DNA of 55,532 nucleotides, from contig NZ_BJYS01000034.1 in assembly GCF_007991635.1 (NCBI RefSeq), positions 1-55,532 on the forward strand, in the 5' to 3' direction. Under the pieces are notes generated by a model. It saw only the letters and a program-made list of their open reading frames with translations. It made no database searches and had not been told where the DNA came from. A program made the position numbers and the translations under genes. Of this stretch, positions 37,040 through 45,916 are shown one piece after another (position 1 is the first letter of the stretch; every line of letters starts with the position of its first letter). Source of the stretch: Adhaeribacter aerolatus. GTDB taxonomy: Bacteria > Bacteroidota > Bacteroidia > Cytophagales > Hymenobacteraceae.

Positions 37040-37786
37040 TTACATAAATAACACCCGGCTTAAGCGGACACCATAATCGGCATCCGGGTTCGTGGTGGCA
37101 TCTCCCAACCGTTCTTGAAATGCTGCTACGGCCAAATCGCGTCTTTTAGGTAATCGCGCCTTATCAGCTGCGGCAATAGCCGCCGGTAGTTCTTTTAACG
37201 AAAGGTCGGTGCAGTAGCCAGGCGCACCTGGTTGCTGCCGCCAAGATTCTTGCAAGGCACCTGCGTCGAATGCATCAAACCCAGTATCTTCTACCAACGT
37301 CCTAGTTACCTTTCGGTCAAGTTCCCGGTCGGCGGCTATAGGGATAGCAATTCGGTCAGGGCTTCCGGCCGGTTTACCTTTTTTTGCAAAGGAATCGGAA
37401 CCAATGGCATTCCAGGCTTTTGCCACCGGACGCCCTAACTGTTCCTGCACCCATAGACTTTCGACCTGACCGGCCTCAATGCTGGCAATTTTGTTATCCC
37501 GGGCCGGATAGTAGTTGGAGGTGTCAATCACAACCGTATTTTCCGGAACACCCGTAAAAAGGGGTGCAATCTCGGGAATGCGATTTAGAGGTATGGATAT
37601 AATAATAACCTCCTTGTTTATAATAGCCTGCTGAACGGTAACCGGCTTTGCCCCGGTAGCCAGCACATCAGCCCCGATGTTTTCCGGACCGCGCGAGTTA
37701 GCAACATGTACTTCATGTCCTGCCGCACTCAAGGTCAAGGCTAACGTTTTACCAATATGGCCGACGCCAATAATTCCTATTTTCAT
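37040..37786 (-). CDS. NADP-dependent F420-reductase-fold oxidoreductase (copy 2)
   Basis: A 248-residue paralogue of the 34916 gene product, with the same order of features: GIIGVGHIGKTLA (4-16), ANSRGPENIG near 29, ISIPLNRIPEI near 67, DTSNYYPARDN near 90, KAWNAIGSD near 123 and LQESWRQQPGAPGYC near 178. It differs by a longer C-terminus (FQERLGDATTNPDADYG). It is the first gene of the three-gene unit, 17 bases before the monooxygenase, and divergent from an HxlR regulator. TAAGTTTG on the minus strand at 37812-37819 could be its -7 element, though no TTG pairs with it. Confidence 0.87.
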   Translation of the reverse strand: MKIGIIGVGHIGKTLALTLSAAGHEVHVANSRGPENIGADVLATGAKPVTVQQAIINKEVIIISIPLNRIPEIAPLFTGVPENTVVIDTSNYYPARDNKIASIEAGQVESLWVQEQLGRPVAKAWNAIGSDSFAKKGKPAGSPDRIAIPIAADRELDRKVTRTLVEDTGFDAFDAGALQESWRQQPGAPGYCTDLSLKELPAAIAAADKARLPKRRDLAVAAFQERLGDATTNPDADYGVRLSRVLFM

Positions 37787-37898
37787 ACTTTTCTACTAAT
37801 TTATTTTTAACCAAACTTAAAACAGGAGAATTGTTTTAGAATCGACTCCTGAATGGCCTCCTGGATGCCGGATGGATAAATAACAGGTTAATAATGGG

Positions 37899-37927
37899 TT
37901 GCAAAATTAAGACTATTTACTTTACTT
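37899..37927 (+). promoter_or_regulatory. Predicted promoter of the HxlR-type gene
   Basis: TTG at 37899-37901 and TACTTTG at 37921-37927, which resembles TAnnTTTG with a one-base-shorter core, are 19 bases apart. Transcription would begin at about 37934, some 43 bases before the hxlR-type ATG. Confidence 0.35.
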
Positions 37928-37932
37928 TGTAT

Positions 37933-37952
37933 AGTACTTTCCTAAAGGATAG
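37933..37952. promoter_or_regulatory. Candidate HxlR operator palindrome
   Basis: TACTTTCCT and AGGATAGTA are inverted 9-base half-sites with one mismatch and a 2-base spacer. The palindrome begins just after the predicted -7 element, so it would cover the transcription start of the HxlR-type gene. TACT...AGTA ends are similar to recalled operators of the YodB/CatR group. It suits autoregulation; whether it also controls the divergent monooxygenase unit is open. Confidence 0.5.
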
Positions 37953-37976
37953 TAGAATATTTTAAAACGAAGACTT

Positions 37977-38342
37977 ATGGCAGCAAAAAAAGGATACTTA
38001 TCCTGCCTAGACACAGTTAAGCCGGTGCGGGATGCGCTGGAAGTAATTAATGGCAAGTGGAAATTACCCATCATCATTTCGGTAGCAGTGGGTAATGAAC
38101 GATTTACCGATATCCAGGAGAGTATTCCCGGTATTACCCCGAAAGTTATGGCCAAAGAACTAAAAGAATTGGAGCAGCACCAACTGATTAAACGTGTGGT
38201 AGTAGAGGATTACCCGGTTAAAATCTTGTATAAACCAGAACCCTATACCGATACCTTGACGCCTATTATTGATGCTTTGAAGCAGTGGGGATTAAACCAC
38301 CGGCAGAAAATTTTTCACCCAGAAGTGTCTAGAGTAAATTAG
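37977..38342 (+). CDS. HxlR-family transcriptional regulator
   Basis: A 121-residue winged-helix regulator with the family signature GKWKLPIIISV (26-36), RFTDIQESIPGITPKVMAKELKELE split over the recognition region, and the wing segment VVEDYPVKILYKP. A single cysteine, Cys10, sits near the N-terminus, where redox- or electrophile-sensing HxlR proteins such as YodB carry their sensor Cys; this role is inferred. It is divergent from the monooxygenase operon, and a palindrome lies at its predicted start point. It probably responds to a compound or stress handled by that operon. Confidence 0.92.
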   Translation: MAAKKGYLSCLDTVKPVRDALEVINGKWKLPIIISVAVGNERFTDIQESIPGITPKVMAKELKELEQHQLIKRVVVEDYPVKILYKPEPYTDTLTPIIDALKQWGLNHRQKIFHPEVSRVN

Positions 38343-38799
38343 GACAAAAGCCAGAAATAACCTTTATTTAACCTAATACCAGTTATCGGCAAAAACGCGT
38401 TTACAGCTTTCTGAACGAACCTATTTCTAAAATATTTTCTGGTACTTTTGGGGGGAAATCAACGGACAAGCTTTTCCCGGTGATTATTGCATCTTATTTC
38501 CTAAATTATTCCAAACCTGCGCTACTTTTAAACTACTTGGGCTTTTGAAGGCTATTGGCCAGCAAATGACTATTAATAGCAAGACGGCAATCGCATTAAA
38601 CGCAGCATACTTTTGATATTATTTAGGGTAGAACTTTATTCAACAGCAGCAGGTACGCGAAGCCACTGAACAAGGAATGCTCTTTTAAAGCTGCTAACTA
38701 TTAAACAAAACTTTTTATAGAAAGCAGGTTTGTTAATCTCAGAAGCTAAGAATTAAAGTTATTAAGTTCAAATTTCGTAACACCTGTAAGTAGTACTTG
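38343..38799. other. Spacer between convergent genes
   Basis: About 460 bases after the HxlR gene and before the convergent glycosylasparaginase gene. No ORF, terminator with T-run or repeat stands out. Confidence 0.4.
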
Positions 38800-39780
38800 C
38801 TACTTCACCATACTTTGGGCGTCGATTAATTTATTTTCCTGGCCATTATGCACGGCATAATTAAAGCCGGGCTGCACACTGTAAGCGCCGGTTTCGCCGG
38901 CTTTATTCATAGCCAGAAAACCTACCTGTAATTCTTTATAGTTTTTCTGTTTTTTTACAATGCGTTCTACGGCCGCCCGGCAGGCATCCTGCGGCGAAAG
39001 CCCCTGCCGCATTAATTCCACTACCAAATGGCTGCCCACCATTTTAATAACCGCTTCGCCTAAACCGGTAGCACAAGCCCCACCTACTTCGTTGTCGACG
39101 AATAAAGCAGCGCCAATGATGGGTGAGTCGCCAATCCGGCCATGCATTTTCCAGGCGGCACCGCTGGTCGTACAGGCCCCGGACATGTTACCCTGGGCAT
39201 CAATGGCCAACATGCTTATTGTATCGTGGTTTTCAGCGTTTATTACTGGTTTGTATTTAGAGGTTTTCAGCCATTCTTTCCAGGCTTTGGCGGCCTGGGG
39301 CGTTAGCAAATTTTCTTTCTTAAATCCGTGCGCCAAGGCCAGCCGTTGTGCCCCCTCGCCTACCATAAACACGTGCGGCGTTTTTTCCATAACCAGCCGC
39401 GCCACCGAAATTGGGTGTTTAATATTTTGCAAAAAGGCGACCGAGCCGCAATTGCCTTCTTCATCCATAATGCAGGCATCCAGCGTCACTTTCCCTTCCC
39501 GGTCGGGGTAACCACCGTAACCAACCGTAGTTACTTTCGGGTCAGCTTCCGTTACTTTCACGCCGGTTTCTACGGCATCCAAGGCCCGGCCTTTGGCATT
39601 TAATACTTGCCAGGCGGCTTCATTGGCCGCCAACCCGTGGTTCCAGGTAGAAATTACAATGGGTTTTATGGCGGATAATGGCTTTCGGATTTGGGCAAAT
39701 AAAGGAAGCTTGCCAGCCAAAGCACTCAGGCCGGTTGCCCCCAAAAAAGACTTCAGAATAAATTTACGACGGCTATTCAT
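38800..39780 (-). CDS. N4-(beta-N-acetylglucosaminyl)-L-asparaginase (glycosylasparaginase), Tat-exported
   Basis: The start was set to the internal ATG that gives MNSRRKFILK, a twin-arginine signal with a hydrophobic core to about residue 30 (326 residues in total). The mature protein is an N-terminal-nucleophile hydrolase: the precursor would cleave itself before Thr187 in ENHDTISMLA, and that Thr becomes the catalytic nucleophile. MHGRIGDSPIIGAG-like (HGRIGDSPIIGAA) and ATGLGEA segments form the substrate site. The enzyme splits the GlcNAc-Asn bond of glycopeptides, probably in the periplasm, to recover glycan and aspartate. It lies 10 bases after cutC, so the two are probably co-transcribed. 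Confidence 0.92.
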   Translation of the reverse strand: MNSRRKFILKSFLGATGLSALAGKLPLFAQIRKPLSAIKPIVISTWNHGLAANEAAWQVLNAKGRALDAVETGVKVTEADPKVTTVGYGGYPDREGKVTLDACIMDEEGNCGSVAFLQNIKHPISVARLVMEKTPHVFMVGEGAQRLALAHGFKKENLLTPQAAKAWKEWLKTSKYKPVINAENHDTISMLAIDAQGNMSGACTTSGAAWKMHGRIGDSPIIGAALFVDNEVGGACATGLGEAVIKMVGSHLVVELMRQGLSPQDACRAAVERIVKKQKNYKELQVGFLAMNKAGETGAYSVQPGFNYAVHNGQENKLIDAQSMVK

Positions 39781-39790
39781 GATATATTGT

Positions 39791-40576
39791 TTAAGCGCGG
39801 ACATTCACCGCCTGCAGGGCTGCCTTAATTTTGCCGGCATCGGCAATTGCTAATTCGTATTCGGGCAGGCGCAGTTCGCCGCCCATAGACACGCGCTCGT
39901 TGCGGTACTGCATGTTGCCCGGTTGTTTCCTGCGGGCTGATAAATGAAATTCAGGGGCGCCGGTTTCCCGGCAAATACGGGCAATATTGCGTTCGGTAAT
40001 ACCGCCACCCGGCATAATAATAATCCTGCCGGCGGCTTGCTGTACTAACTGTGCTATCAACTCCGAGCCTTCCAATGCTGATTTTTCCTGCCCTGATGTT
40101 AACAACCGATCCACTCCCATGGAAATTAATTCCTGTAAAGCAGCTAAAGGCTCCGGCACCATATCAAACGCCCGGTGAAAAGTGACCGACATGGGGCGGG
40201 CCGCCGCAAATAATGCACTGGTCCGTTCCTCATCGATGGTACCATCGGGGTTTAAAATACCTATTACCACGCCATCGCAGCCCGCTTCTCTGGCCAAAGC
40301 GATGTCGCGCAGCATTACCTCAAACTCCAAATCGGAATAACAGAAATCGCCACCACGGGGCCGGATTAGCACGTGCAGGCCAATGCTGATACTTTGGCGG
40401 CTTACTTCTATTAAGCCCTGGCTGGGGGTTAATCCACCCTCAAACAAACCGGAACATAACTCTACCCGGGCGGCTCCTGCCTGCTGCGCCTCCAAACAAG
40501 ATATTACCGAATCGGTACAGATTTCGAGCGCTATGGTGGGGTTATTTTTATCTGCAAGCACTTGGTAAATATTCAA
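39791..40576 (-). CDS. cutC: CutC family protein
   Basis: A 261-residue TIM-barrel protein of the CutC family, historically called copper homeostasis protein although a direct copper role is disputed. Characteristic segments are ALEICTDSV near 16, RVELCSGLFEGGLTPS near 37, IRPRGGDFCYS near 71, FHRAFDM near 133, and LLTSGQ near 158. No ATG is available near the start: the frame opens with TTG at 40576 and a GTG follows five codons later, so the true start is one of these. Cytoplasmic. First gene of a pair with the glycosylasparaginase. Confidence 0.9.
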   Translation of the reverse strand: MNIYQVLADKNNPTIALEICTDSVISCLEAQQAGAARVELCSGLFEGGLTPSQGLIEVSRQSISIGLHVLIRPRGGDFCYSDLEFEVMLRDIALAREAGCDGVVIGILNPDGTIDEERTSALFAAARPMSVTFHRAFDMVPEPLAALQELISMGVDRLLTSGQEKSALEGSELIAQLVQQAAGRIIIMPGGGITERNIARICRETGAPEFHLSARRKQPGNMQYRNERVSMGGELRLPEYELAIADAGKIKAALQAVNVRA

Positions 40577-40956
40577 AATTCGTAATTAAAGGTATAAAGG
40601 TACTGGCGCAAAACTTATTTCTGAATGGATAATGAGTAATTATTCAGAACCTGGAAAATCCCCAACGATGTTGCGGCATTCTCTATTTAAAAGTAGAATA
40701 TTCCTTTCTATTTTCAAACAATCGGCCGCCTGCACGTAATATTTGATTCGAATACCAAGTAGTATTCACGCTCCTCCAAAAGAGATTCTTCGGTTCTGTC
40801 ATCCTGGAAGAAACTATTGGTTAAAACGGCTTACAGATGAAACCGGTAAAGCGGTAATCACCTCCTTTACTTTCTAAACAATAGATGCTTTCAGCCTGAC
40901 AACCAGGAAGTTTTTATAGGATGATAAGTGATTATTCTAATTGGTGTAGTCTGGAC
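40577..40956. other. Spacer with a possible degenerate palindromic-element fragment
   Basis: Roughly 380 bases between cutC and the terminator of the TPR gene. At 40795-40814 the bases CTGTCATCCTGGAAGAAACT resemble one arm of the hairpin repeats at 18848 and 50336, but the second arm is not recognisable. Nothing else stands out. Confidence 0.3.
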
Positions 40957-40958
40957 AT

Positions 40959-40989
40959 AAAAAAGGGAAGCTATTGCTTCCCTTTTTTT
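40959..40989 (-). terminator. Intrinsic terminator of the gyrA-TPR unit
   Basis: AAAAAAGGGAAG (40959-40970) pairs with CTTCCCTTTTTT (40977-40988) across a 6-base loop. On the minus strand the stem is followed by T residues. It lies about 20 bases beyond the stop of the TPR protein gene. Confidence 0.9.
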
Positions 40990-41007
40990 ATTTACATACT
41001 AAAAACC

Positions 41008-42162
41008 TTATTTCTGCTTAACAGCATCGGCTCTCTTATTCATGGCGTCAGCATCTTTGTTGCGGCCTAAGGCCAGGTAAACTTTAGCTAAAGTATCCAT
41101 GGTATTGGCATCGTTCGGGTTAGCCTTTAAAGCAGCTTCAAAGAAAGGCAGTGAAGCATTGAAATGCTTTTTCATTTCGGGCTCCATCTTAGGTGCGTTT
41201 TTAGAGTAGGTGGCAGAGTTCATAGCGCGCAGCTTTTTATTAATCTCAAAACCCCGGTTAAAGTGAACCACACCCAGATTAAAGTTTGCGGTAGCATTTG
41301 CCGGCTCTAATGCCAAAGCCTTTTTATAATTGTCTTCTGCCTTATCAAATTGCTTGGTTTGCTCATACACCTGACCTAACACCAGGTATAAGTTTATATT
41401 TTTGGGGTCTACCTTAATGGCGTTCTCCAGCTTAGAAATGGCTTCGGTACTTTTACCTGAGCTAATATAAACGTTCAGTTCTTCCAGCATCAACTCTTTG
41501 TTGTTCGGGTTGGCTTTTAAACCTTCTTCCAGCACTTTCATGGCTTCTGCTTCGTTTTTATCAACCTCTTTGGCAATGTAATACAAGCGGTTGTAAACGT
41601 TAGGCTTGGTATAATTAATACCAATCAGCTTGCGGTAATTTTCTTTGGCCCCGGCAAAGTTATTAGACTGTTCGGCCGAGGTAGCAGCATATAAATAGGC
41701 GGTGGTATCCTGCGGACGAGCGGCCTGCGCTTTGGTAAAAGCGGTGAAAGCTTCGGCATATTTCTGCTCCTGGTAATTTTTTACGCCTTCGTTCAGCGCC
41801 GTAACGTAAACCACTTCGCCTAGTGCCGCTTTCTTTTCTTTGGCTTGCTTGGCGTATTCGCCGTCCGGCTTATCCAAGGCAATGGCTTTGTCGTAGGCAG
41901 CTAATGCTTCTGTTAAAGGGTCTTGAGCCAAAGTGCCGTAAATCGGATTGCTTATCATACCGGCATACACTTCACCTTTGGTAAACCAAGCCTTGGGGTC
42001 ATTGGCAGTTTTTTCGTGTGCCACGGCCTTGTCAATTTCCGTTTTTGCTTTATCTAAGGTCCCGTTTTTGAGGTGTAAAGATGCATTAGTAACAGCCGAC
42101 TTTTGGGCAAAAGCAAGTTGCATACTAAACGCCGCAACTGCTGTTAATAAGAGCTTTTTCAT
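41008..42162 (-). CDS. Exported TPR-repeat protein
   Basis: A 384-residue protein with a signal peptide (about 1-19, ending AFAQ) and at least six tetratricopeptide repeats from residue 25 to 380, for instance NLYLVLGQVYEQTKQFDKAE near 253-272 and NTMDTLAKVYLALGRNKDAD near the end. TPRs bind protein partners, so this is probably a periplasmic scaffold; there is no catalytic domain. It starts 36 bases after gyrA on the same strand and probably shares its transcript, ending at the hairpin at 40959-40989. Related single TPR proteins next to gyrA occur in Cytophagales, as far as I recall. Confidence 0.88.
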   Translation of the reverse strand: MKKLLLTAVAAFSMQLAFAQKSAVTNASLHLKNGTLDKAKTEIDKAVAHEKTANDPKAWFTKGEVYAGMISNPIYGTLAQDPLTEALAAYDKAIALDKPDGEYAKQAKEKKAALGEVVYVTALNEGVKNYQEQKYAEAFTAFTKAQAARPQDTTAYLYAATSAEQSNNFAGAKENYRKLIGINYTKPNVYNRLYYIAKEVDKNEAEAMKVLEEGLKANPNNKELMLEELNVYISSGKSTEAISKLENAIKVDPKNINLYLVLGQVYEQTKQFDKAEDNYKKALALEPANATANFNLGVVHFNRGFEINKKLRAMNSATYSKNAPKMEPEMKKHFNASLPFFEAALKANPNDANTMDTLAKVYLALGRNKDADAMNKRADAVKQK

Positions 42163-42198
42163 AAATTAATTTTTGTGTGTTTGGGTTAAGTTTAAAAA

Positions 42199-44751
42199 TT
42201 AGTTTTCATTAATCAAATCCGGATCAATTAAATCAGGGTTTAACGATTCATCGGCGGGCAGTTCCGATTGATTCAGCACTATTTCTTCGGCCAATTCATC
42301 GGCTTTCTCTTCGTTTTCTATTTTAGCTACCGAAGATATTTCATCGCCTTCGTTTATTTTAATTAGCCGTACCCCCTGGGTAGCCCGGCCAATAACGCGT
42401 AAATCGGAAACCCGTAAGCGAATGGTAATACCGGATTTATTTATAATCATTAAATCATCGGTATCAATTACGCCGTGGATAGCTACCAAATGGCCGGTTT
42501 TTTCGGTAATATTTAAGGTTTTTACGCCTTTGCCGCCCCGGTTGGTTATCCGGTATTCTTCAATAGCCGATTTTTTGCCATAACCTTTTTCCGAAACTAC
42601 CAGCAAATTCATCTGCTCATCTTTAACACAAACCATACCAACAACTTTATCGTCGTCGTTGGCCAGGGTTACGCCCCGCACACCGGCGGCGTTCCGGCCC
42701 ATGGAGCGTACTTTGTCTTCGTTAAACCGCACCGCCCGGCCCGATTTTAAAGCCAGTACAATATCGTTGGTACCGTTGGTTAACTGCACATCCAGCAGGC
42801 AGTCGCCTTCGTTAATGGTAATAGCGTTAATACCGTTTAAACGAGGCCGCGAATAAGCTTCGAGCGGTGTTTTCTTGATAATACCTTTTTCGGTACAGAA
42901 AATAAGATAATTATTTAAAACGTAATCCGGATCCTTTAAATCGTGCACGTTAATAACGGCGCGTACTTTATCATCTTTCTCTATTTGGATCAGGTTTTGG
43001 ATAGCCCGGCCCTTGGTGGTTTTGCCGCCCTCCGGAATTTCGTAAACTTTTAACCAGAACACCCGGCCAAGCTCGGTAAAGAAAAGCATGTAATTATGCG
43101 TGCTGGCAATAAATAAATGCTCGGTAAAGTCGTCTTGCTTGCCGGCCGATGCTCCCCGCGAACCTACGCCTCCCCGGCCTTGGCTGCGGTATTCGGTTAA
43201 AGCCGTGCGTTTAATATAGCCTTCGTGCGAAATGGTAATAACCATGCTCTCATCCGGAATCATATCTTCCATCGAGAAATCGCTCGACGACATTTCTACC
43301 GTGGTCCGGCGGTCATCGCCGTAGCGGTCTTTAATTTCCAGGAGCTCATCTTTGATAATCTGCATCCGGACGGCTTCGCTGGCTAATATCTCTTGTAAAC
43401 GGGCGATAAAAGCTTTTATCTCTTCGTATTCTTTTACAATTTTATCGCGCTCCAGGCCGGTTAAACGTTGCAAACGCATATCCAGAATGGCCCGCGCCTG
43501 AATATCGCTCAGACTGAAACGCTCAATTAAACCGGCCCGGGCAATTTCCGGATCGCGTGAAGAGCGAATGAGGTTGATAACTTCGTCGAGGTTATCGAGG
43601 GCAATTAATAATCCTTCCAAGATGTGCGCCCGTTTCTGCGCTTCGGCCAGTTCGTACTCGGTGCGCCGGATAACTACTTCGTGGCGGTGTTCCACAAAAT
43701 ATTTAATCTGGTCTTTCAGGTTCAGGGTCATAGGCCGTCCTGCGACCAATGCCACGTTGTTTACCCCGAAAGAAGATTGCAGTTGGGTATATTTGTAAAG
43801 GTTGTTCAGCACCACGTTCGGCATGGCGTCGCGTTTCAGGTCGTACACAATGCGTAAGCCATCGCGGTCCGATTCGTCGCGTAAGTCCGAAATTCCTTCT
43901 ATTTTCTTTTCGTTGATTAAAGCGGCCGTTTTTTCGATCATGGCAGCTTTGTTTACCATGTACGGAATTTCGGTAACAATTATCTGTTCTTTGCCAGTTG
44001 GGGTGGTTTCGAAAGTGGCCTTGGCCCGCATAATAACCCGGCCGCGGCCCGTTTCAAAAGCCGTACGCACGCCTTCGTAGCCGTAAATAATACCACCGGT
44101 CGGAAAATCCGGCGCAGTAATATGCTCCATGAGCTCGGCTATGGTAATTTCATTATTATCGATGTAAGCTATAATGCCATTTACTACTTCCGATAAGTTG
44201 TGGGGCGCCATGTTCGTAGCCATACCCACTGCAATACCAGACGTACCGTTTATCAATAAATTTGGGATTTTAGCCGGCATTACGCTGGGCTCATTCAGCG
44301 AGTCGTCGAAGTTAGGCACAAAATCAACGGTATTTTTTTCGAGGTCAGCCAGCAGTTCGTCGGCAATCCGCTTCAAACGGGCTTCGGTGTAACGCATGGC
44401 AGCCGGTGAGTCGCCGTCGATAGAACCAAAGTTACCCTGGCCATCTACCAGCGGGTAACGCAACGACCAATCCTGGGCCATCCGCACCATGGTATCGTAA
44501 ACCGAGGCATCGCCGTGCGGGTGGTATTTACCCAGTACTTCGCCCACAATACGGGCCGATTTTTTGTAAGCTTTGTTGTAAGACACCCCCAGTTCCGACA
44601 TACCGTACAGAACCCGGCGGTGCACTGGTTTTAAGCCGTCGCGCACATCGGGCAAAGCCCGTGAGATGATAACCGACATCGAATAATCGATGTAGGCGCC
44701 GCGCATTTCATCTTCAATATTTATAGGAATTATTTTTTCGCCTTCAGCCAT
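42199..44751 (-). CDS. gyrA: DNA gyrase subunit A
   Basis: An 850-residue type IIA topoisomerase subunit that, with GyrB, introduces negative supercoils. The active-site Tyr is Y121 (AMRYTEARL). The C-terminal beta-propeller carries the GyrA box (NRGGKG), which separates gyrase from topoisomerase IV. The tail is acidic (ELAEEIV... to [13 protein letters not shown]). The quinolone-resistance region reads [10 protein letters not shown] at 77-86, so the position equivalent to E. coli Ser83 is Ala82. A small lipoprotein gene lies 77 bases upstream and a TPR protein gene 36 bases downstream, both on the same strand. Confidence 0.97.
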   Translation of the reverse strand: MAEGEKIIPINIEDEMRGAYIDYSMSVIISRALPDVRDGLKPVHRRVLYGMSELGVSYNKAYKKSARIVGEVLGKYHPHGDASVYDTMVRMAQDWSLRYPLVDGQGNFGSIDGDSPAAMRYTEARLKRIADELLADLEKNTVDFVPNFDDSLNEPSVMPAKIPNLLINGTSGIAVGMATNMAPHNLSEVVNGIIAYIDNNEITIAELMEHITAPDFPTGGIIYGYEGVRTAFETGRGRVIMRAKATFETTPTGKEQIIVTEIPYMVNKAAMIEKTAALINEKKIEGISDLRDESDRDGLRIVYDLKRDAMPNVVLNNLYKYTQLQSSFGVNNVALVAGRPMTLNLKDQIKYFVEHRHEVVIRRTEYELAEAQKRAHILEGLLIALDNLDEVINLIRSSRDPEIARAGLIERFSLSDIQARAILDMRLQRLTGLERDKIVKEYEEIKAFIARLQEILASEAVRMQIIKDELLEIKDRYGDDRRTTVEMSSSDFSMEDMIPDESMVITISHEGYIKRTALTEYRSQGRGGVGSRGASAGKQDDFTEHLFIASTHNYMLFFTELGRVFWLKVYEIPEGGKTTKGRAIQNLIQIEKDDKVRAVINVHDLKDPDYVLNNYLIFCTEKGIIKKTPLEAYSRPRLNGINAITINEGDCLLDVQLTNGTNDIVLALKSGRAVRFNEDKVRSMGRNAAGVRGVTLANDDDKVVGMVCVKDEQMNLLVVSEKGYGKKSAIEEYRITNRGGKGVKTLNITEKTGHLVAIHGVIDTDDLMIINKSGITIRLRVSDLRVIGRATQGVRLIKINEGDEISSVAKIENEEKADELAEEIVLNQSELPADESLNPDLIDPDLINEN

Positions 44752-44828
44752 AGAGATAGCTCAAAAATTTATTTAATTATTTACAATAAAAGCTGCAAGT
44801 TACGCATTTTTTGCCGTTTTCCCTAGCT

Positions 44829-45062
44829 TTATTTCTGCTTCTTGCGGTCCTTCCGTTGCGATTTTTGATTGTCCTGGGCGGGCCTGTTGGGTAGTTTCTC
44901 GCCAATGCGCGGGTTTTGTTTTTTCCAGATGGGTTGCCCCCGATAGGCTTTTTTGCCGTGCAAATGCTGTTTGCGAATGTGGCAGGAATAAATTTTGCAA
45001 GCCGGTTTGCAAGCCGAGAAACTTAATAATGAAACGAAAAATATTAAAATATACTTATGCAT
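44829..45062 (-). CDS. Small basic lipoprotein
   Basis: A 77-residue protein; the start was moved to the internal ATG that gives a lipoprotein signal (MHKYILIFFVSLLSFSAC, Cys18). The mature part is strongly basic and has a compact conserved-looking core: CKIYSCHIRKQHLHGK, then YRGQPIWKKQNPRIGEKL, and a Lys/Gln-rich tail. Cys and His residues in the core (C22, C27, H28, H34, H36) could bind metal. I recall short lipoproteins of this kind in other Cytophagales, without function. It may share a transcript with gyrA. Confidence 0.65.
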   Translation of the reverse strand: MHKYILIFFVSLLSFSACKPACKIYSCHIRKQHLHGKKAYRGQPIWKKQNPRIGEKLPNRPAQDNQKSQRKDRKKQK

Positions 45063-45463
45063 AAATTTTAAAGAAAATGATCCGGCTTTTCCAGGCTGCA
45101 AAAGAACAACCAGAGCAGGTTCAAGATCCTTTGTATAAACGAAATTATTAAAAGTTTATTCTAAAGGTTAAATCAAATATCTTTAAAACTAAATAATTAT
45201 TTAGTAAATCAGTTGCTGACAAACCAAATAAGAAAGAAAAGCTGCTTCAGCTTTTCAGCATTTCAGTTGTTTGCCGTTCGTCTGCAAAATTTTTAAAAAT
45301 ATTAAACTCCAATTTTATCACCGTTAAATATATTTCCCGGAGTCGTGCGCACTGTCCGGCCGAAGAAGAAAGAGATATTTATTCAGCAGCAGGCAACCCT
45401 TCCATAATTATTTCCGTGCAGGCGGCACAATCAAGAAATTAATAACGAGGAAATAAATCAACT
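45063..45463. other. Spacer between divergent lipoprotein genes
   Basis: About 400 mostly AT-rich bases between the small basic lipoprotein and the Rieske lipoprotein, which diverge. No ORF, repeat or clear promoter pair is supported. Confidence 0.4.
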
Positions 45464-45898
45464 ATGGAAAGAAAAGAATTCTTATCGCTATTGGGATCGA
45501 GTGCAGCAGCATTATTTGCGGTTGGTTGTTTAGGAGGCTGTTCCAGCTCCGATTCGGAGGATCCGCAGCCGGGTGGCGGGAATCAGCCCAAAAAAGACTT
45601 CACCTTAAACTTAGCTTTACCCGCTAATGCCAGCCTCAAAACACCGGGCAATGCCTTGATCAGCAGCGGCGTAATCGTGGCTTTCACCAATACCTCTACG
45701 TATGTGGCAGTGTCTTCTACCTGTACCCACCAGGGCGGCACTATAATGTACAACGCTACCGGCAAAAGATTTGATTGCCCGGTGCACGGCTCGGCTTTTA
45801 ACGAGAATGGCTCGGTGCTGAATGGCCCGGCTGCTACTGCCCTGAAACAATACAAAACTACCTTAACCGGCGACACTTTGCGGGTGTACGAAGATTAG
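45464..45898 (+). CDS. Rieske [2Fe-2S] lipoprotein
   Basis: A 144-residue protein with an N-terminal export signal (hydrophobic about 8-22; Cys22 or Cys26 fits a lipobox). The Rieske cluster ligands are all present: Cys87 and His89 in CTHQGG, and Cys105 and His108 in CPVHGSAF. This is a stand-alone Rieske domain of the cytochrome-b6f/arsenite-oxidase-like type, probably an electron carrier at the outer face of the inner membrane. No cytochrome b or oxygenase gene is adjacent, so the partner is unknown. Its stop lies 18 bases from that of the convergent tyrA. Confidence 0.92.
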   Translation: MERKEFLSLLGSSAAALFAVGCLGGCSSSDSEDPQPGGGNQPKKDFTLNLALPANASLKTPGNALISSGVIVAFTNTSTYVAVSSTCTHQGGTIMYNATGKRFDCPVHGSAFNENGSVLNGPAATALKQYKTTLTGDTLRVYED

Positions 45899-45916
45899 CC
45901 GCGTCACAAAATATTC

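Noticed and set aside
34916-37786. A true coenzyme-F420-dependent system
   Set aside because: No F420 synthesis gene is present, the phylum is not known as a general F420 producer, and the ANSRGP loop suggests NADP use; only the fold name refers to F420.
44800-45012. 70-codon minus-strand frame overlapping the small basic lipoprotein
   Set aside because: The other frame has a lipoprotein signal and a conserved-looking core; this one has neither.
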